60,651 nt of DNA from an uncultured Prevotella sp. (GCA_900545525.1 UQZX01000018.1:1-60651), one strand, 5' to 3'. Counted from the first letter of the stretch, positions 18,357 to 27,258 are shown. Translations and numbers: made by a program. Notes: generated by a model from the letters alone, not told the origin.

Positions 18357-18418
18357 ATGTGATACGTCATGGGTGAGATTGTGCCGGATGTATTTAGAGT
18401 GAGTTAGATAGTTTATAC

Positions 18419-18457
18419 AAACCACCCCTGCCCCTCCTTTGAAAAAGGAGGGGACGC
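18419..18457 (+). repeat. GC-rich hairpin element, left copy
   Basis: Begins ACCACCCCTGCCCCTCC and contains a 10-bp hairpin (CCCCTCCTTT/AAAGGAGGGG). The same ~40 bp appears inverted at 18628-18672, with one extra A, and a fragment lies at 18195-18226. Confidence 0.75.
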
Positions 18458-18627
18458 GTAGGAAGGGAGTGAGTATCAGGGCGTTAAAGAAGTTATGGGA
18501 AGTTAGAGGAAATTAAAGGACAAATGATTAAATTGGGAATAAGGAGTAAAGGGAATAAGGAGCATGTACCTTCCATGAAGGAATAAGGTGCACATATTAT
18601 ATGTCTGCATACGGTGCCTGCGCTGCG

Positions 18628-18672
18628 TCCCCTCCTTTTTTCAAAGGAGGGGCAGGGGTGGTTTGTAATATA
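18628..18672 (-). repeat. GC-rich hairpin element, right inverted copy
   Basis: Reverse complement of the element at 18419-18457. Together they form an inverted repeat around 170 bp with no gene inside. I recognise no transposase; a non-autonomous mobile remnant is possible. Confidence 0.7.
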
Positions 18673-18740
18673 AAAAGTAAGAAAATTTGTCGGACTTACA
18701 TCCTTTATGCCCCTTGCATGTACATATTCCGCACAATATA

Positions 18741-19412
18741 CTATAAATACAGCACGCTCTCGTTGCCCATGTTGAAAAGCAGGTCGAGGATGCTCATGTT
18801 GGGCAGGAAGCCCGTTTTGGCGGCGTATACCTGATAATATGGCTTGGGGGAGAACGTCTCATCGTGCATGGGATGTTTTGGGCAGATGGCGTAGCGGTAG
18901 TCGTCCGTGCCGTTGGTGTGTATGGCGGGGCTGCCGTCTGTGCAGTCCTTTACGGGCGGGATGTAGCCGTCGGTGTGCCTGATGTCAGGCTCTATGTCGA
19001 GCAGGCTGCACATAGTGCGGCATATCTCCATGTTGAAGTCGTACAGGAATGTCCATCTGCGTGTGAAAAACGGCAGCAGGTCGTCGGCATAGTATTCGAA
19101 GAACGGCGACTCGCCGTATGCGCTCTTCAGCGCGTTCCAGTGTATGTGACGCCAGTTGCCGTGGTCGCTTATGCGTATGTCTTTTATCAGCGACTTTGAC
19201 AGCGGCGTGCCTTCAGGGCGTTCCACGGGCACCGTAAGAACCTGTGCGCCGTTTGCGGCGGCTATGATGCAACGGTTGCGGTAGGTCTGTTTCACGAAGT
19301 TCTCATGCCGTTCAATCATCGCTGTGCCGTAGCGGTTGAGCTTCTGATACCATTGCACCGGACCGAAGTATGTAGAAGAAAGCAGTGCTGTCATGCTATA
19401 TTCCTTTTTCAT
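18741..19412 (-). CDS. WbqC-like family protein
   Basis: A 223-residue member of the WbqC family, recognised by the start LLSSTYFGPVQWYQKLNRYG, by the ERHENFVKQTYRNRCIIA stretch, and by LTVPVERP followed by the IRISDHGNWRHIHWNALKSA region. WbqC-type genes occur in O-antigen and glycolipid loci, and glycine or related amide transfer has been suggested; the activity here is open. The ATG at 19412 overlaps the stop of the signal-peptidase-like gene by 4 bp (ATGA), giving translational coupling; MTALLSS at 19394 is an alternative start. Confidence 0.85.
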   Translation of the reverse strand: MKKEYSMTALLSSTYFGPVQWYQKLNRYGTAMIERHENFVKQTYRNRCIIAAANGAQVLTVPVERPEGTPLSKSLIKDIRISDHGNWRHIHWNALKSAYGESPFFEYYADDLLPFFTRRWTFLYDFNMEICRTMCSLLDIEPDIRHTDGYIPPVKDCTDGSPAIHTNGTDDYRYAICPKHPMHDETFSPKPYYQVYAAKTGFLPNMSILDLLFNMGNESVLYL

Positions 19413-20176
19413 GTGTCCTCTTGTCGTCCTTGTGGCGTGCCTCCTGACGTGGTTTCACGCCATTTCCCCCTTATCTTTTTCCCCTTTCCGTGAATTACAA
19501 TATGCCTGCGCGGCAGCAGTCTCATGCAACGGTCTTCGCGCAACGTGCTGTCAAAGGGTGTGCTGCCGCCGGCAGAATACGCAATCATCACGATGCGCCC
19601 TATGATGTGGCTGTCCGGTACGAAGCCGAAATAGCGGCTGTCCGGGACACGGCTGTCACCGTGGTTTGAAACCCAGCAGTAGTCTTGTCTGAACCACGCA
19701 TACCGCGTTTCCTGCCCGTCCACATACAGCTTGCCGTCCCTTATGTCCGTCTTACGCCTTTCGTGCATGCGGTAGGTGTTGCACAACAGCTTGATGTTCC
19801 ACGGCTCCACCTTCACCGGACGGCATCTTCCGGGCACCGCCATGGGCTTTCCGCCGATTGTTACGGTGTCTCCCGCGCCTGCTTCAAAATATCCCGCACA
19901 TACCGCCCTGCTGCGTATGTCGTGCAGTGTGTCGATGGGACTGTTGAAGGCAAGCAGCTCCCCTCGTTCCGGTCTTTGCCTTATCCACCGCTCGTATCTG
20001 AATATGCCCCCGCCCCCGGTGCGCAGCCCGTAGCTCCAGCGGTTCACAATCACGCGGTCGCCGTGTTCCAGCAGCGGCGCGATGCCGTTGTCCTCCACCG
20101 CATATACGGTGAATGCCAGTGCGCGGAATATGAGCATTATCATTACCGCTGCGGCGATGGTGAGGAACGAACGCAT
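19409..20176 (-). CDS. signal peptidase I homologue lacking the catalytic Ser/Lys dyad
   Basis: A 255-residue protein with one N-terminal membrane segment and the S26 signal peptidase fold: the box around GDRVIVNRWSYG, and the last box in SNHGDSRVPDSRYFGFVPD. The catalytic serine box, normally SGSMxP, reads EDNGIAP, putting Gly31 in place of Ser. The lysine box, normally KRxxGLPGD, reads RSRAVCAG, putting Ser89 in place of Lys. The intact LepB next door retains both. I infer a catalytically dead paralogue, perhaps a binding or regulatory partner. The gene lies just downstream of lepB and is coupled to WbqC. Confidence 0.82.
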   Translation of the reverse strand: MRSFLTIAAAVMIMLIFRALAFTVYAVEDNGIAPLLEHGDRVIVNRWSYGLRTGGGGIFRYERWIRQRPERGELLAFNSPIDTLHDIRSRAVCAGYFEAGAGDTVTIGGKPMAVPGRCRPVKVEPWNIKLLCNTYRMHERRKTDIRDGKLYVDGQETRYAWFRQDYCWVSNHGDSRVPDSRYFGFVPDSHIIGRIVMIAYSAGGSTPFDSTLREDRCMRLLPRRHIVIHGKGKKIRGKWRETTSGGTPQGRQEDT

Positions 20177-20177
20177 T

Positions 20178-20358
20178 GATAATTTATAATTAATAATTCA
20201 TAATTAATAATTGGGAGGGGTGGCGTAAAGTGGAAATATCCCAATTCTTAATTTTTAACCCTTAATTCTTAATTACTTTATCTGTCAATTCTTAATTCTT
20301 AACTCGTAATTCTTAATTCTTAACTCGTAATTCTTAATTCTTAACTCGTAATTCTTAA
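20178..20358. repeat. 7-bp-period array with a 21-bp higher-order repeat
   Basis: Near 20180-20213 the units are ATAATTN. From about 20228 the array switches to CTTAATT, CTTAACT and CGTAATT, and the 21-bp block of these three repeats three times. It fills the gap between lepB and the degenerate homologue and reaches the lepB stop codon. Confidence 0.85.
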
Positions 20359-21792
20359 TTACTTAATGTTGTCCACCATGTTGAACAGTCTGCTCCACCT
20401 GATGCCTGCGAAGCCGCCCCTGTCGGGGTCGCTTGACCACCAGATGAATATCGGCTTGCCCACGATGTGGTCCTCGGGCACGAAGCCCCAGAAGCGTGAG
20501 TCTGCCGAGTTGTGGCGGTTGTCGCCCATCATCCAGTAGTAGTCCATCTTGAATGTGTAGCTCTTTGCCTCCTTGCCGTTGATGAAAATCTTTCCGTTCT
20601 CCACCTTCAGGTCGTTGCCTTCATATACCTTTATCGGACGTTCATATATTGCGATGTTGTCCATGGTGAGGTCGATGGTCTTCCCCTTCTGCGGTATCCA
20701 TACCGGACCATAGTTGTCGCGCGTCCATCCCGTATGCCCGTTTTGCGGATATGTGTCTCCCACGGTTGCCTCGGTGTTCAGCACGATGCTCTCCACGAGG
20801 TCCTTGCGTGCCGACAGCACCTTCACCGCACGCTTCGTCAGCGGCATGAAGCCGTTCTGGTTCAGGCTCGTAAGGTCCTCCATGCTTATGCCCAGGTCCT
20901 TCATAAGGTCGTCCGGCAGATACTGCCTGAGCTTCACAAAATATGAGTATTGTACGTTCTCCGGCTCTTTGTTTGCCTTGCCGTCAAGATATACTATGCG
21001 GTCCTTTATCTGCAACGTCTGTCCCGGCAGCCCTACACAGCGCTTCACGTAGTTCTCCCTGCGGTCGGTGGGACGCCATGCCTGCTTGCCGAATTCGGCA
21101 GCGTTGGAAAGCACGTAGCTGCGTCCCACGTTGTACACAAACCTGTAATAGTCCCACCGCTGCTGTGCCGTCAGCGAGTCGAGCTGCGGCTTGTTCTCAA
21201 TCATGCCGTTGCCGTATCCGTAGCATAATGCATAATATTCCGTCTGATAACGCGGCACGGTGGTTATCGTATCGCCAGCCGGATAGTTGAATACGACGAT
21301 GTCGTTCAGCTCCACCTTGCCCAGTCCCTTGGCACGGCGGTAGTTCCAGTGGGGCCAGTCGATGTACGACTTGCACTCGAACACCGGCAGCGTGTGCTGT
21401 GTCAGCGGCATTGTCAGCGGCGTTTCGGGTATGCGCGGGCCGTAGCTCACCTTGCTTACGAAGAGATAGTCGCCCGTGAGCAGCGACTTCTCGAGCGACG
21501 ACGACGGTATCACGTAGTTCTGGAAGAAGAACAGGTTGATGAAGTATACCGCCACGAGGGCAAACACTATGGCGTCCACCCACGACATTATGAAGCGCAC
21601 CGGACCCTCGGCGTCCTTCCACCACTGCCATTTTATCTTCTTTGTTATGTACGCGTCGAAGATGAAAGGCAGCACAACCAGTCCCAGCCAGCTCTTCAGC
21701 CAATACAGAAAAAGCAGGTAGAGCACCGTCACTATTATGAACTTGCCCCACTGCTTGCCGTTTTCCTTATTCTTTTTACTGTTGTATGTCAT
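20359..21792 (-). CDS. lepB: signal peptidase I
   Basis: Cleaves signal peptides from exported proteins at the outer face of the inner membrane. The catalytic Ser99 is in VIPSSSLEKSLL and Lys250 in YVKRCVGLPGQ; GDNRHNSADSRFWGF is the closing box. Two hydrophobic segments come before the catalytic domain (about residues 17-45 and 66-90). At 477 residues it is far longer than E. coli LepB, mainly from a large insert between the serine and lysine boxes and another after it, a known trait of Bacteroidetes LepB. It is followed by the degenerate homologue. Confidence 0.95.
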   Translation of the reverse strand: MTYNSKKNKENGKQWGKFIIVTVLYLLFLYWLKSWLGLVVLPFIFDAYITKKIKWQWWKDAEGPVRFIMSWVDAIVFALVAVYFINLFFFQNYVIPSSSLEKSLLTGDYLFVSKVSYGPRIPETPLTMPLTQHTLPVFECKSYIDWPHWNYRRAKGLGKVELNDIVVFNYPAGDTITTVPRYQTEYYALCYGYGNGMIENKPQLDSLTAQQRWDYYRFVYNVGRSYVLSNAAEFGKQAWRPTDRRENYVKRCVGLPGQTLQIKDRIVYLDGKANKEPENVQYSYFVKLRQYLPDDLMKDLGISMEDLTSLNQNGFMPLTKRAVKVLSARKDLVESIVLNTEATVGDTYPQNGHTGWTRDNYGPVWIPQKGKTIDLTMDNIAIYERPIKVYEGNDLKVENGKIFINGKEAKSYTFKMDYYWMMGDNRHNSADSRFWGFVPEDHIVGKPIFIWWSSDPDRGGFAGIRWSRLFNMVDNIK

Positions 21793-21841
21793 TGCAATAT
21801 ATATTTTTCCAAACCGTAAAAATCATTCTTTCCGTCATCCG

Positions 21842-22597
21842 TCAGAATTTGAACATGTCGCTTATTGTCAGCAGTCCGCTGTGCTCCGCCGTATATTCAG
21901 CCGCCAGCACCGCGCCCAGCGCAAATCCGCTGCGGTTGTGCGCATCGTGCGTTATGGTGATGCTGTCCGCCTCCGAGTCGTATTTTATCGTGTGTATTCC
22001 CGGCACCTCTCCGCGCCGTATGCTGTTTATCACCACCTTGCTGTCTTCATGCCCGCTGCTGCCGGTCACCGTTCCGTCGGCTTCAAGCGTCGTCCCCTTA
22101 GCCCAGCCGTCTTTTCTGCCCATGCAGCCTGCAATCTCCTCCGCCAGGGTTATCGCCGTTCCGCTCGGTGCATCAAGCTTGTGGATGTGGTGCACCTCCT
22201 CCATTTCCACGTCATACTGTGCAAAGCCGTCCATTATCTTTGCCAGATAGCGGTTCACGGCAGAAAATATCGCCACGCCAATGGAGAAGTTCGACGCCCA
22301 GAACAGCGTCTTTCCCTCTTCCGAGCACATGCGTCTCACATCGTCGCCGTGCTCCTTCATCCAGCCCGTAGAGCCCGACACCACCTTCACGCCGTGGCTG
22401 AAAGCCCTCAGATAGTTGCCGTATGCAGCCGTGGGCGACGTAAACTCTATTGCCACGTCGGCAGAGGCAAACGCCTCGCTGTCAAAGTCTTCCTGATTGT
22501 CAACATCTATTATACATACGATTTCGTGGTTGCGGGCTATGGCTATCTGCTCTATCATCCTGCCCATTTTCCCGTAACCTATTAATGCTATTTTCAT
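21842..22597 (-). CDS. dapB: 4-hydroxy-tetrahydrodipicolinate reductase
   Basis: Lysine and diaminopimelate pathway enzyme that reduces hydroxy-tetrahydrodipicolinate with NAD(P)H. The nucleotide-binding start is MKIALIGYGKMGRMI. The catalytic region is VEMEEVHHIHKLDAPSGTA, with the usual HHxxKxDAPSGTA form. Length, 251 residues, matches the family. It is 49 bp upstream of lepB, so the two probably share a transcript. A TATCTTTG box lies about 92 bp upstream. Confidence 0.97.
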   Translation of the reverse strand: MKIALIGYGKMGRMIEQIAIARNHEIVCIIDVDNQEDFDSEAFASADVAIEFTSPTAAYGNYLRAFSHGVKVVSGSTGWMKEHGDDVRRMCSEEGKTLFWASNFSIGVAIFSAVNRYLAKIMDGFAQYDVEMEEVHHIHKLDAPSGTAITLAEEIAGCMGRKDGWAKGTTLEADGTVTGSSGHEDSKVVINSIRRGEVPGIHTIKYDSEADSITITHDAHNRSGFALGAVLAAEYTAEHSGLLTISDMFKF

Positions 22598-22688
22598 GTT
22601 TTGGTTTAATTAAAATAAGTGTAAAATGCCCCGTTGCTCTCCTTAAAACCATGTTCCGGCAGCCTTCACGGTATATATAATTGTGCTG

Positions 22689-22696
22689 CAAAGATA
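22689..22696 (-). promoter_or_regulatory. -7 box for dapB
   Basis: The minus strand reads TATCTTTG about 92 bp before the dapB ATG. The -33 element is not clear. Confidence 0.45.
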
Positions 22697-22809
22697 AGTA
22701 TTTTTGCATATATGCCGTTGATTTTCAGCCAAAAATCGCTAAAAAGTACATGTTTTGTATTGCCATTCGTCAAGATGTCCGCTGCAATAACAAGTTATCG
22801 GGGAAAACT

Positions 22810-22841
22810 TTTGGCTGTAAAAAGTTTTCTGTCTATATTTG
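22810..22841 (+). promoter_or_regulatory. promoter of the PCMD lipoprotein operon
   Basis: TTTG at 22810-22813 and TATATTTG at 22834-22841 with 20 bp between them. This supports the ATG at 22872 as the start of the next gene. Confidence 0.75.
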
Positions 22842-22871
22842 CAGACGGTTTATTTTAAAGGCTATTGTAAA

Positions 22872-24020
22872 ATGATAAGATTACGGTTAGTTGCGGCAGC
22901 ATCGTTTTGTCTTTTGCTGTCAGCATGTTTTAAGGACGAGCCTCTTAATACAGAATGTGATATTCAGGAAGCATACGTACATGCGGAAACACCGTCAGAG
23001 ATATTCTTTAATCCCACGGACACGCTTGTGAAAGTACCGTCGGAAGCAAGCACCGTTACCTTTAAAGTGAGAAAATCCGCCGACATAACATGTCTTGCCC
23101 CTGTCTTCAGGCTTACGGAAGGTGCCGCTATTGAGCCGGCGAGCGGTTCGGTACACGATTTCAGCAACGGACCGGTGACATATACCGTAACTTCCCAGGA
23201 CGGCGAATGGAGCCGCGTATACGCCGTGGCGTTCCAGCCTTCGGTGCAAACCGTCACCGATGTCATGCCGTTCGACTTCGAACGGTTCTATCTCGACCCC
23301 TCCGGCAAGTATTATATATGGAACGACAAGAAAGAAGACGGCAGCGATGCAGACAACTGGGCGACGGGCAACCCCGGCTTCAGGCTCAGCCGCGGCAGCG
23401 CGCTCCCCGAAGAATATCCCTCCGTTCCGTGGGCTGACGGATATGACGGAGCCGCCGTAAAGCTTGAGACAAAGAGCACCGGACCGCTGGGAGAGATTGT
23501 AAACAAGCGTATTGCCGCTGGCAACCTGTTCCTCGGTTCGTTCAACATGGGCATGGCACTGACAAACGCTCTCAAGGCAACACGTTTCGGCGTGCCGTTC
23601 GACAGGAAGCCCATGAAGTTTACCGGATACTACAAATACAAGCCGGGAGAGAAGTATCAGGACGAGAACGGAAACATCGTGGAGGGCATCACGGACCGTG
23701 CGTCGGTCTATTCGGTGCTCTACCGCAATCACGATGCCAACGGAAATGATATCGTTCTGTATGGAGACGATGTGATGACAAACGAGAATATCGTTGCCGT
23801 GGCAAAGGTATCGGAAATCAAGGTCACTGACGAATGGACGGCGTTTGAGGCAGAATTTGAATACAAAAGTGATATAGACGAGTCTCTTGTCAACGAAAAC
23901 GGATACAGTCTCGCCATCGTCTTCTCGTCAAGCGAGGACGGCGCACTGTTCCGCGGAGCCGTCGGCAGCACCCTGATGGTGGACAAGGTGAGGATAGAAT
24001 GTGAGAAAATACAAGAATAG
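22872..24020 (+). CDS. PCMD-domain surface lipoprotein
   Basis: A 382-residue lipoprotein. The signal peptide ends in the lipobox LLLSAC, and the next residues are FKDEPLN. After it comes an Ig-like segment (~50-130) and then a PCMD (putative carbohydrate metabolism) domain from about residue 140, marked by DFERFYLDPSGKYYIW, DGYDGAAVKLETKSTG and the FTGYYKYKPGEKYQDENG stretch. Known PCMD proteins are surface glycan-binding or adhesin-like. I start at the ATG 31 bp after the promoter. It heads a run of three export-type genes on this strand. Confidence 0.87.
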   Translation: MIRLRLVAAASFCLLLSACFKDEPLNTECDIQEAYVHAETPSEIFFNPTDTLVKVPSEASTVTFKVRKSADITCLAPVFRLTEGAAIEPASGSVHDFSNGPVTYTVTSQDGEWSRVYAVAFQPSVQTVTDVMPFDFERFYLDPSGKYYIWNDKKEDGSDADNWATGNPGFRLSRGSALPEEYPSVPWADGYDGAAVKLETKSTGPLGEIVNKRIAAGNLFLGSFNMGMALTNALKATRFGVPFDRKPMKFTGYYKYKPGEKYQDENGNIVEGITDRASVYSVLYRNHDANGNDIVLYGDDVMTNENIVAVAKVSEIKVTDEWTAFEAEFEYKSDIDESLVNENGYSLAIVFSSSEDGALFRGAVGSTLMVDKVRIECEKIQE

Positions 24021-24023
24021 GAT

Positions 24024-24773
24024 ATGAATAAAATACTGTCAGCCTTCGTGGCTCTGATGATGCCCGTCTGTGCCTTTTGCGGCATCTTTTCCGACGGGAT
24101 GACCTACGACCTCCGCTTCGGCTATGCCGTAGGCGGCACGGCACCCGTCAACATGCCCTCGTCCATACGCTCGCTCAGCAGGTACAGCCTGCGTCCGAAC
24201 TTCTCTCTGGGCTTCGATGCACATAAGGGCATTTCCGGAAAGTTCGGTGTCATGGCAGGTCTGCGGGTTGAGAACAAAGGCATGGAGATAGATGCCCGCG
24301 TAAAGAACTATCACATGGAGATTGTCAGGGGAGGGGAGTCGCTCGAGGGAAACTTCACCGGGCACAATGTCACCAAGGTGCGCCAGCTCATGCTCACCCT
24401 GCCCGTCATGGGAACATACAGGCTCGGCAGCAGGCTCATGATAAAGTTCGGTCCCTACGTCTCGATGCTTCTTTCAAAGGATTTCAGCGGATATGCCAGC
24501 GACGGATACCTGCGCGTGGGCAATCCGACAGGACCAAAGGTTGAGATAGGGGATACTCCCGGAACCCGCGGAACATACGACTTCAAGGATGAAATGCGCC
24601 GCATGCAGTACGGGCTTGTTGCCGGTGCGGACATAACCATTTGCAGACGCTGGGGAGCATACGCCGATATATCGTGGGGACTGACCGGCGTTCACAACAG
24701 CGGATTCAAGACAATAGAGCAGACTTTGTATCCGATTTACGGTACAATAGGTGTTGTATATAAATTAAAGTAA
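24024..24773 (+). CDS. outer-membrane beta-barrel protein (porin-like)
   Basis: A 249-residue exported protein with an N-terminal signal peptide (LSAFVALMMPVCAFCG) and a chain of alternating hydrophobic strands typical of small beta-barrels: VMAGLRVENKGMEID, VMGTYRLGSRLMIKFGPYVSML, YGLVAGADI, ending YGTIGVVYKLK with a C-terminal hydrophobic strand. This is the Bacteroidetes outer membrane beta-barrel (PorT-like) family. It starts 3 bp after the PCMD lipoprotein stop, so the two are co-expressed and may form a complex. Confidence 0.83.
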   Translation: MNKILSAFVALMMPVCAFCGIFSDGMTYDLRFGYAVGGTAPVNMPSSIRSLSRYSLRPNFSLGFDAHKGISGKFGVMAGLRVENKGMEIDARVKNYHMEIVRGGESLEGNFTGHNVTKVRQLMLTLPVMGTYRLGSRLMIKFGPYVSMLLSKDFSGYASDGYLRVGNPTGPKVEIGDTPGTRGTYDFKDEMRRMQYGLVAGADITICRRWGAYADISWGLTGVHNSGFKTIEQTLYPIYGTIGVVYKLK

Positions 24774-24791
24774 AAAGAAAGGACTTACAAG

Positions 24792-25394
24792 ATGAAAAAG
24801 ATTTTTACTCTTATCGCAGCGGCTTTCGTTGCGGTTAATGCCTTGGCGGCAGACTACACGGACCATCTTTCCATATCACTTAACGGCGGAGAGCCGTCAG
24901 TGTCGGATGCAACCGTTTCCGTGAACTACAAGGAAGGCAGCGACGGGCTTTACGACATTGTCCTTAAAGGCTTCAGTTTCAGTGGTCTTCTTATAGGCGA
25001 TGTCACGATGACCGACGTGAAGGGCGATGACGACAGCGATGGTTTCACGTGGTTTCAGACCGAACAGGACGCTGTAATAACAAACGGCAGCAGCATTGCA
25101 ACGTTGCTTGGCGGCAAGGTGCATGTGACCATAAAGGAAGGCAGCTGCATGAAAGGAGACAAGCTCTATCTGGAAATAAGCCTGCCGGTAAATATTATGG
25201 GCGGTACGATAAATGTCGAGGCTGTGTTCGGCACAAAGCTTACTTCGGGCATATCTTCGCCCGTGGGCAATGCAAGCGCCGGTGTTGAGGGAATATATAC
25301 CCTCGACGGCATGCGTCATGACACCATGAAGAAGGGCAGCATCAATATCATACGCCGTGCCGATGGAAAGACTGCGAAGGTCCTGAAAAAGTGA
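24792..25394 (+). CDS. secreted calycin-like protein with C-terminal tail motif
   Basis: A 200-residue secreted protein: signal peptide MKKIFTLIAAAFVAVNALAA, then a beta-rich domain of about 130 residues resembling the calycin/lipocalin-like proteins of Bacteroides and Prevotella (YDIVLKGFSFSGLLIGDVTM). The tail GIYTLDGMRHDTMKKGSINI ending KVLKK is like the C-terminal sequences common on Prevotella exported proteins. Ligand unknown. It follows the barrel by 18 bp and is the last gene before a terminator. Confidence 0.75.
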   Translation: MKKIFTLIAAAFVAVNALAADYTDHLSISLNGGEPSVSDATVSVNYKEGSDGLYDIVLKGFSFSGLLIGDVTMTDVKGDDDSDGFTWFQTEQDAVITNGSSIATLLGGKVHVTIKEGSCMKGDKLYLEISLPVNIMGGTINVEAVFGTKLTSGISSPVGNASAGVEGIYTLDGMRHDTMKKGSINIIRRADGKTAKVLKK

Positions 25395-25443
25395 TATGGA
25401 CCCGTGGGACAGACCCAAAACGCGGCGCATAGCCAAAATATTA

Positions 25444-25473
25444 TCCCGAACTTACATAAGGTTCGGGATTTTT
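25444..25473 (+). terminator. terminator after the secreted calycin-like gene
   Basis: TCCCGAAC (25444-25451) pairs with GTTCGGGA (25461-25468), followed by a T-run. It lies 50 bp past the stop codon and just ahead of the next promoter. Confidence 0.75.
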
Positions 25474-25476
25474 GTT

Positions 25477-25484
25477 TACTTTTG
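25477..25484 (+). promoter_or_regulatory. -7 box before the DUF2851 gene
   Basis: TACTTTTG lies 18 bp before the ATG at 25503. The -33 TTTG is not at standard spacing. Confidence 0.5.
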
Positions 25485-25502
25485 TCGCTAAAAGAACGCA
25501 TA

Positions 25503-26798
25503 ATGGAACAACTCCTGCATTACGTATGGAAGCACAAGATGTTTCCCCTTAAAGAACTGCGCACGCTGTCGGGCGATGCGGTGGAAGTCATCGATGCAGG
25601 GTTGCACAACCACAACTCGGGTCCCGACTTCTTCAATGCAAAGATAAAAATAGGCGGTACCCTGTGGGTGGGAAACGTCGAGATACACTGCAAGTCGAGC
25701 GACTGGTACGCCCACGGGCACGACAAGGACACGGCTTACGACAACGTCGTGCTCCATGTGGCGCATGATATAGATGCCGCAGTCGTCACGAGCAGCGGAC
25801 ATGAAATAGTGCAGATGCAGCTTGACGTGCCGCCCCGCATATCCCAAAATTTCAACGAGCTTATAGCGACAGACCATTATCCGCCCTGTTACAGGATTAT
25901 CCCCGACATTTCAAGAATGAAGATAAGCTCGTGGATGAGCGCCCTTCAGGCGGAGCGTCTGGAACAGAAGACGGAGGCGATAGCGAGGCGTGCCGAACGC
26001 TGCGGCGGCTCGTGGGAAGACGCCCTGTTCGTCACTCTTGCCCGCAACTACGGCTTCGGGGTCAACGGAGACGCCTTCGAAGAGTGGGCATACGGGCTCG
26101 GGCTGCAGTGCGTGGCACACCACCGCGACGACATCTTTCAGATAGAGGCGATGTTTATGGGGCAGGCAGGGCTGCTGGACCCCGGCGCAATACCCGAAAG
26201 ATACCGCGACGCGGCTCTCCGTGAGGGATATTTCACGAAGCTGCGCAACGAATATCTCTATCTTTCACATAAGTTTTCCATGACCCCTATGGACGCCTCG
26301 CGGTGGCGTTTCATGCGCATGCGTCCCCAAAACTTCCCGCATATCAGGATTTCACAGCTTGCCACTCTCTATCACAGCCGCCGTGCCGGGCTTTCCTCCC
26401 TTATAGAATGTACATCGGCAGAGCAGCTCCGCGACGTGTTCCGCACTTGCGTGACACCATACTGGGAGACGCATTATGTCTTCGGAAGCACAAGTTGCCG
26501 GACCGAGAAGAAGCTTTCCTCACGGTCGTCCGACCTTCTTATCATAAACACAGCAATACCAATTCTTTTCGCATACGGCCGTCACAAGTCCGACAGCCGG
26601 ATGTGCGACAGGGCACTTGCCCTGCTCTCCCAGCTCCGTGCCGAGAGCAACCACGTTGTCCGCATGTGGAGGGCGTGCGGGCTGGAGGTGGCTGATGCTG
26701 GCGACAGTCAGGCGCTTTTGCAGCTTAAAAAGGAATATTGCGACAGGAAAGACTGCCTGCGCTGCCGCATAGGATACGAATATCTTAGGAACAGATAG
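25503..26798 (+). CDS. DUF2851 family protein
   Basis: A 431-residue protein of the Bacteroidetes-specific DUF2851 family, recognisable by MEQLLHYVWKHKMFPL at the start, the HNHNSGPDFFNAKI motif, and the final CDRKDCLRCRIGYEYL, whose cysteines may bind a metal. The early GPDFFNAKI and NVEIHCKSSDWYAHGH motifs recall PD-(D/E)XK-like nucleases, so a nuclease role is a possible guess but is unproven. I start at the ATG after the promoter rather than at the in-frame ATG at 25404, which would read through the terminator. Confidence 0.9.
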   Translation: MEQLLHYVWKHKMFPLKELRTLSGDAVEVIDAGLHNHNSGPDFFNAKIKIGGTLWVGNVEIHCKSSDWYAHGHDKDTAYDNVVLHVAHDIDAAVVTSSGHEIVQMQLDVPPRISQNFNELIATDHYPPCYRIIPDISRMKISSWMSALQAERLEQKTEAIARRAERCGGSWEDALFVTLARNYGFGVNGDAFEEWAYGLGLQCVAHHRDDIFQIEAMFMGQAGLLDPGAIPERYRDAALREGYFTKLRNEYLYLSHKFSMTPMDASRWRFMRMRPQNFPHIRISQLATLYHSRRAGLSSLIECTSAEQLRDVFRTCVTPYWETHYVFGSTSCRTEKKLSSRSSDLLIINTAIPILFAYGRHKSDSRMCDRALALLSQLRAESNHVVRMWRACGLEVADAGDSQALLQLKKEYCDRKDCLRCRIGYEYLRNR

Positions 26799-26859
26799 GG
26801 ATATTGCAGGATGAAAGAAGTTAACTTACGGTATAAAAAAGCAACTGAAACAGATACAA

Positions 26860-27258
26860 ATGGAATATATATTTGAAACCCGCATGTCGGTCCGCGACTA
26901 CGAATGCGATATCGAGGGAATTGTAAACAACGCCAACTACCTGCACTACACAGAGCATACGCGCCACCTCTTTCTGAAGAGCTGCGGGCTGAGCTTTGCC
27001 GAAATGCACCGCAAGGGAGTGGATGCCGTGGTGGCGAGGATGAACCTCAGATATAAGGTCCCGCTGCGTTGCGACGACGAGTTCGTGTCCCGCCTTGCCC
27101 TCAAAAAGGAAGGGCTGCGCTATGTCTTCTATCAGGACATCTTCCGTGCGGCAGACAACAAGCTGTGCTTCAGCGGCGTAATAGACGTGGTGTGCATGGT
27201 CAACGGCAGGCTGGCGGCAAGCCCCGAGTATGACGAAGCATTTAAAAAATGGCTCTGA
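26860..27258 (+). CDS. acyl-CoA thioesterase, hotdog fold
   Basis: A 132-residue single hotdog-fold thioesterase of the YbgC/FadM type. The catalytic loop reads RDYECDIEGIVNNANYL, with the conserved Asp (D in ECD) and Asn-Asn-Ala in place of the histidine seen in some relatives. VARMNLRYKVPLRCDDEF is the typical second-strand motif. Substrate chain length is not visible. It overlaps dprA by 10 bp. Confidence 0.87.
   Translation: MEYIFETRMSVRDYECDIEGIVNNANYLHYTEHTRHLFLKSCGLSFAEMHRKGVDAVVARMNLRYKVPLRCDDEFVSRLALKKEGLRYVFYQDIFRAADNKLCFSGVIDVVCMVNGRLAASPEYDEAFKKWL

Larger units (their letters stand above)
17726..18740. other. 1-kb gene-free region full of repeats
   Basis: No believable gene on either strand; short open frames here lack start context and composition. 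It contains the promoter of the lipoprotein pair, a C7 tract near 17862, a copy of the modular ~90-bp element, and two facing copies plus one fragment of a GGAGGGGCAGGGGTGG hairpin element. AT content is high elsewhere. Confidence 0.7.

Noticed and set aside
18601..18834. Small open frame in the repeat region
   Set aside because: Its codons are mostly the GC-rich hairpin element and it overlaps the WbqC gene end; no start context or homology that I recognise.
25035..25060. Third parS site at a TTTCACGTGG sequence
   Set aside because: It matches only one half of the palindrome and lies inside a coding sequence.
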